From NCBI GenBank assembly GCA_903924715.1, contig CAIYCP010000672.1, positions 1 to 8,031 on the forward strand: a DNA stretch of 8,031 bases. The letters run 5' to 3'. Both the position numbers and the translations under genes were made by a program. Within the stretch, counting starts at the first letter, position 1; each line of letters opens with the position of its first letter. Under the pieces are notes generated by a model, which made no database searches, was not told the origin of the DNA, and saw only the letters and a list, made by a program, of their open reading frames with translations. This DNA comes from an uncultured beta proteobacterium. Its GTDB lineage: Bacteria > Pseudomonadota > Gammaproteobacteria > Burkholderiales > Burkholderiaceae_B. Positions 5,939 to 8,031 of the stretch are shown piece after piece.

Positions 5939-7282
5939 TTGGAGTCGCTGACTATTTTATTTCATGCTTTAGGGGGCATTGTCTGGGGCCCCATCATGTT
6001 GGTATTACTGGTGGGTACGGGGATCTATTTAACCGTCAGGTTGTTTGGCTTGCAAATTTGGTTGTTACCCTACGCACTGCGCATGGCTTTCTCGCGAAAA
6101 ACACACCCAGATGAACCCGGCGACATCTCGCAATTTCAAGCGCTCATGACCGCCTTAGCTGCCACGATTGGCACGGGCAATATTGCAGGCGTTGCGACAG
6201 CAATCGTGCTGGGGGGCCCCGGTGCGCTCTTCTGGATGTGGCTCTGCGCAATTTTCGGCATGGCCACGAAGTATGCAGAGGGTCTACTCGCCGTTAAATA
6301 TCGCGTGCGTGACGCAGACGGCAAGATGTCCGGGGGCCCGATGTATTACATCTCTCTGGGACTCAACATGAAATGGCTGGGCATGCTGTTTGCCATTTTT
6401 GGCATGATCGCGGCCCTTGGAACCGGTGCGTCGGTACAATCGAATTCACTCGCCGAATCGATGCGCTCGAGCTTCGCGATCCCGGGTTGGCTCACCGGGG
6501 TGGTGCTCACCGTCATCACCGCGCTGGTAATTGTGGGCGGAATCAAAAGCATTGCACGTGTCACCTCGATCATCGTGCCCTTTATGGCACTGTTTTATTT
6601 AGGTGGCGGCTTACTGATTATTCTGCTCAATCTTGAACTACTTTGGCCGGCGTTAACGCTCATCATGACCGATGCATTCACCGGCCAAGCAGTCGCCGGC
6701 GGGGCCTTGGGCACGGTCATTCGCTACGGGGTTGCGCGAGGGGTCTTTTCAAACGAGGCCGGACTGGGCACCGCACCCATCGCAGCCGCAGCGGCCAAAA
6801 CTGACCAGCCGGTTAAACAAGCGCTGGTTTCCATGACGGGCACCTTCATCGATACCATCATCGTGTGCTCGGTGACGGGTTTAGTACTGGTGATGGGCGG
6901 AATGTACACAGGCGGCAGCACCGGAGCAGCGCTCACCGCACAAACCTTTGACCAAATGCTGCCCGGACCCGGCGACTGGATTGTGACCATCGGCCTGCTG
7001 TTTTTCGCCTATTCCACCATTCTTGGCTGGAGTTACTACGGTGAAAAGTGCGCGCAATACGTGTGCGGCAAATGGGTGGTCGTACCGTACCGCTGCCTGT
7101 ATACGGCCTTTGTCATGATCGGTACTGTGGTCTCGCTTGATCTGGTCTGGGCCGTATCTGACGTCGTCAATGGCCTGATGGCGTTTCCGAACTTAGTCGG
7201 CTTATTGTTGCTGTCTGGTGTGGTCGTCAAAGAAACAAGAAGTTTCTTACTGACACTCAAACACGAACGCGTTCAAGCTTGA
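5939..7282 (+). CDS. AGCS-family alanine/glycine:cation symporter
   Basis: Members of this family are inner-membrane secondary transporters that import alanine or glycine with Na+ or H+. From TTG 5939 the product is 447 residues, within the family's 440-490 range. Its N-terminus (LESLTILFHALGGIVWGP) fits the usual beginning of such proteins. The family signature QFQALMTALAATIGTGNIAGVATAI lies at 66-89 with LGGPGALFWMWLCAIFGMATKYAEG after it (91-115). Further conserved blocks are SGGPMYYI (131-138), GGIKSIARVTSIIVPFMA (200-217), GVFSNEAGLGTAPIAAAAA (268-286) and the late STILGWSYYGEK (359-370). Hydrophobic segments throughout suggest about ten to eleven membrane helices. The frame is open from TTG 5864, but that would add 25 polar residues without a ribosome binding site. 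The exact substrate cannot be read from the sequence. The gene stands alone, divergent from ybiT and convergent with the LD-carboxypeptidase gene. Confidence 0.94.
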   Translation: MESLTILFHALGGIVWGPIMLVLLVGTGIYLTVRLFGLQIWLLPYALRMAFSRKTHPDEPGDISQFQALMTALAATIGTGNIAGVATAIVLGGPGALFWMWLCAIFGMATKYAEGLLAVKYRVRDADGKMSGGPMYYISLGLNMKWLGMLFAIFGMIAALGTGASVQSNSLAESMRSSFAIPGWLTGVVLTVITALVIVGGIKSIARVTSIIVPFMALFYLGGGLLIILLNLELLWPALTLIMTDAFTGQAVAGGALGTVIRYGVARGVFSNEAGLGTAPIAAAAAKTDQPVKQALVSMTGTFIDTIIVCSVTGLVLVMGGMYTGGSTGAALTAQTFDQMLPGPGDWIVTIGLLFFAYSTILGWSYYGEKCAQYVCGKWVVVPYRCLYTAFVMIGTVVSLDLVWAVSDVVNGLMAFPNLVGLLLLSGVVVKETRSFLLTLKHERVQA

Positions 7283-7286
7283 ATAA

Positions 7287-7322
7287 GGGCGTACGCGTAT
7301 CGACTCAGATCCGCGTACGCTC
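7287..7322. terminator. Candidate bidirectional terminator hairpin
   Basis: GCGTACGCG (7289-7297) pairs perfectly with CGCGTACGC (7312-7320). A G-C and a G-U pair extend the base outward to 7287/7322, and an ATC/GAT pairing extends it inward past one mismatch, leaving the loop GACTCA (7302-7307). It lies 4 nt after the symporter stop and 19 nt before the convergent LD-carboxypeptidase stop, the expected place for a shared terminator. No U tract follows on the plus strand, and only the weak run CTTATTC on the minus strand, so intrinsic termination is uncertain. Confidence 0.5.
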
Positions 7323-7341
7323 ATTGAACATCCCGCTTAGC

Positions 7342-8031
7342 CTAATGCTTGTGTTCATCAAGCACTAGATGCACCAAACCTTTTTCGGTTGCCATACCCA
7401 CTTTTGCGCCGATGGGTAAGGTCACTTTCATTGCGGTATGACCAAAAGGCAAACCAGTGATCACCGGGATCTTGACCGACTTTCGTATATACGCAACAGC
7501 GGCTTTTAAGTCGTAGCCGCGATCATGTTCAGCCAGGCGATAGTCAGTAAAACCCCCGAGGATCAAGGCTTTCTGCCGACCCAGGATCCCAGCCTGTGCC
7601 AATTGATTGAGCATGCGCTCAATACGATAGGGATGCTCACCCACATCTTCGATAAAAAGAATTCCACCTTTAATTTTAGGCATAAAAGGGGTGCCAACGA
7701 GTGAGGCAATCATTGCTAAATTGCCACCCCACAAGATGCCACGCCCATCGAATGCATCGGCGTCTTGTGTTTCAAAGCTTAAGATTTCAAGCTCACCACG
7801 CATGCACTCGCCAAAAATCTCTGCGGTCAATATCTCGGTTTTTTTAGCACCAAAATCAAAACACGCCATCGGCCCTGCGTAACTAATCATCTGGGTTTGA
7901 GCAAACAAAGCCAAACTAAAGGCCGTGAAATCGCTGTGGCCTACAAAACGCTTTTCAGAGTTTTCAATCGCCTTCCAATCGAGCGCCGGAAGGAGTCGGC
8001 CGAGTCCATAACCACCCCGACTCGCCATCAC
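7342..8031 (-). CDS. ldcA: Muramoyltetrapeptide LD-carboxypeptidase, S66 family (5' end cut by window edge)
   Basis: LD-carboxypeptidases of this family remove the terminal D-Ala from muramoyl tetrapeptides in the cytosol, allowing recycling of peptidoglycan fragments. The window holds the last 229 codons and the stop TAG. The GTG at the edge is an internal Val, not a start: it falls just before the conserved ASRGGYGLGRLLPALDW segment, and some 80 N-terminal residues are missing by comparison with P. aeruginosa LdcA (Ser115, Glu217, His285). In window-fragment numbering, the nucleophile is Ser33 in GHSDFTA, the triad Glu is Glu128 in LFIEDVGEHPYR and the triad His is His198 in GLPFGHT. Their spacing (95 and 70 residues) agrees with the family (102 and 68). 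WGGNLAMIASLVGTPFMP (101-118) is another conserved block. The related microcin-immunity protein MccF shares the fold, but the housekeeping role is more likely here. Confidence 0.93.
   Translation of the reverse strand: MMASRGGYGLGRLLPALDWKAIENSEKRFVGHSDFTAFSLALFAQTQMISYAGPMACFDFGAKKTEILTAEIFGECMRGELEILSFETQDADAFDGRGILWGGNLAMIASLVGTPFMPKIKGGILFIEDVGEHPYRIERMLNQLAQAGILGRQKALILGGFTDYRLAEHDRGYDLKAAVAYIRKSVKIPVITGLPFGHTAMKVTLPIGAKVGMATEKGLVHLVLDEHKH

Noticed and set aside
7342..8031. Reading the GTG at the right edge as the true start of the LD-carboxypeptidase
   Set aside because: The S66 family has about 80 more residues before the RGGYG segment, so the codon is an internal Val and the gene is truncated by the window.
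1..8031. A defence system, mobile element, CRISPR array or other novel cassette
   Set aside because: Every long frame is accounted for by a recognised core gene, the intergenic gaps are all under 160 bp, and no transposase, integrase, repeat array or tRNA was seen on either strand.

Overview
The window looks like ordinary chromosomal core sequence from a betaproteobacterium, most likely of the Burkholderiales. The evidence is the cluster surE-pcm-nlpD, which in gamma- and betaproteobacteria usually leads into rpoS; a Pcm with a long N-terminal extension; and the close resemblance of every product to proteobacterial housekeeping families. Base composition looks roughly half GC by eye (not computed), so it is lower than in Burkholderia or Bordetella. 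The taxonomic call is inference; no rRNA or tRNA gene lies in the window.

Layout from left to right. Positions 1-2371 hold a tight minus-strand operon read right to left: surE (nucleotidase), pcm (isoaspartyl methyltransferase), nlpD (LysM/M23-like lipoprotein). nlpD is cut by the left edge, probably only a few codons before its stop, and rpoS is expected just beyond. A short divergent intergenic region (2372-2507) separates surE from plsY on the plus strand (acyl-phosphate:glycerol-3-phosphate acyltransferase). plsY converges on tsaD (tRNA t6A synthesis), and their stop codons share the four bases TTAA. Upstream of tsaD, 17 nt away on the same strand, is a ybiT-type ABC-F ATPase gene, so ybiT-tsaD looks like a two-gene unit. 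A second divergent intergenic region (5782-5938) leads to a plus-strand AGCS-family amino acid:cation symporter, whose start is best placed at a TTG codon with a strong ribosome binding site. It is followed by a palindrome-rich terminator-like stretch and by the C-terminal two thirds of a minus-strand LD-carboxypeptidase (S66), cut by the right edge.

Functionally these are maintenance genes: damage repair and nucleotide turnover in stationary phase (surE, pcm), envelope division and peptidoglycan turnover (nlpD, LD-carboxypeptidase), phospholipid synthesis (plsY), translation fidelity and ribosome function (tsaD, ybiT), and amino acid uptake. I found no mobile element, CRISPR array, RNA gene, toxin-antitoxin pair or defence system, and nothing I would call an undescribed system. 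The points worth a second look are gene-boundary details (shared stop codons, overlapping start and stop codons, a TTG start), the degenerate active site of NlpD, and a dense cluster of palindromes at 7265-7322.
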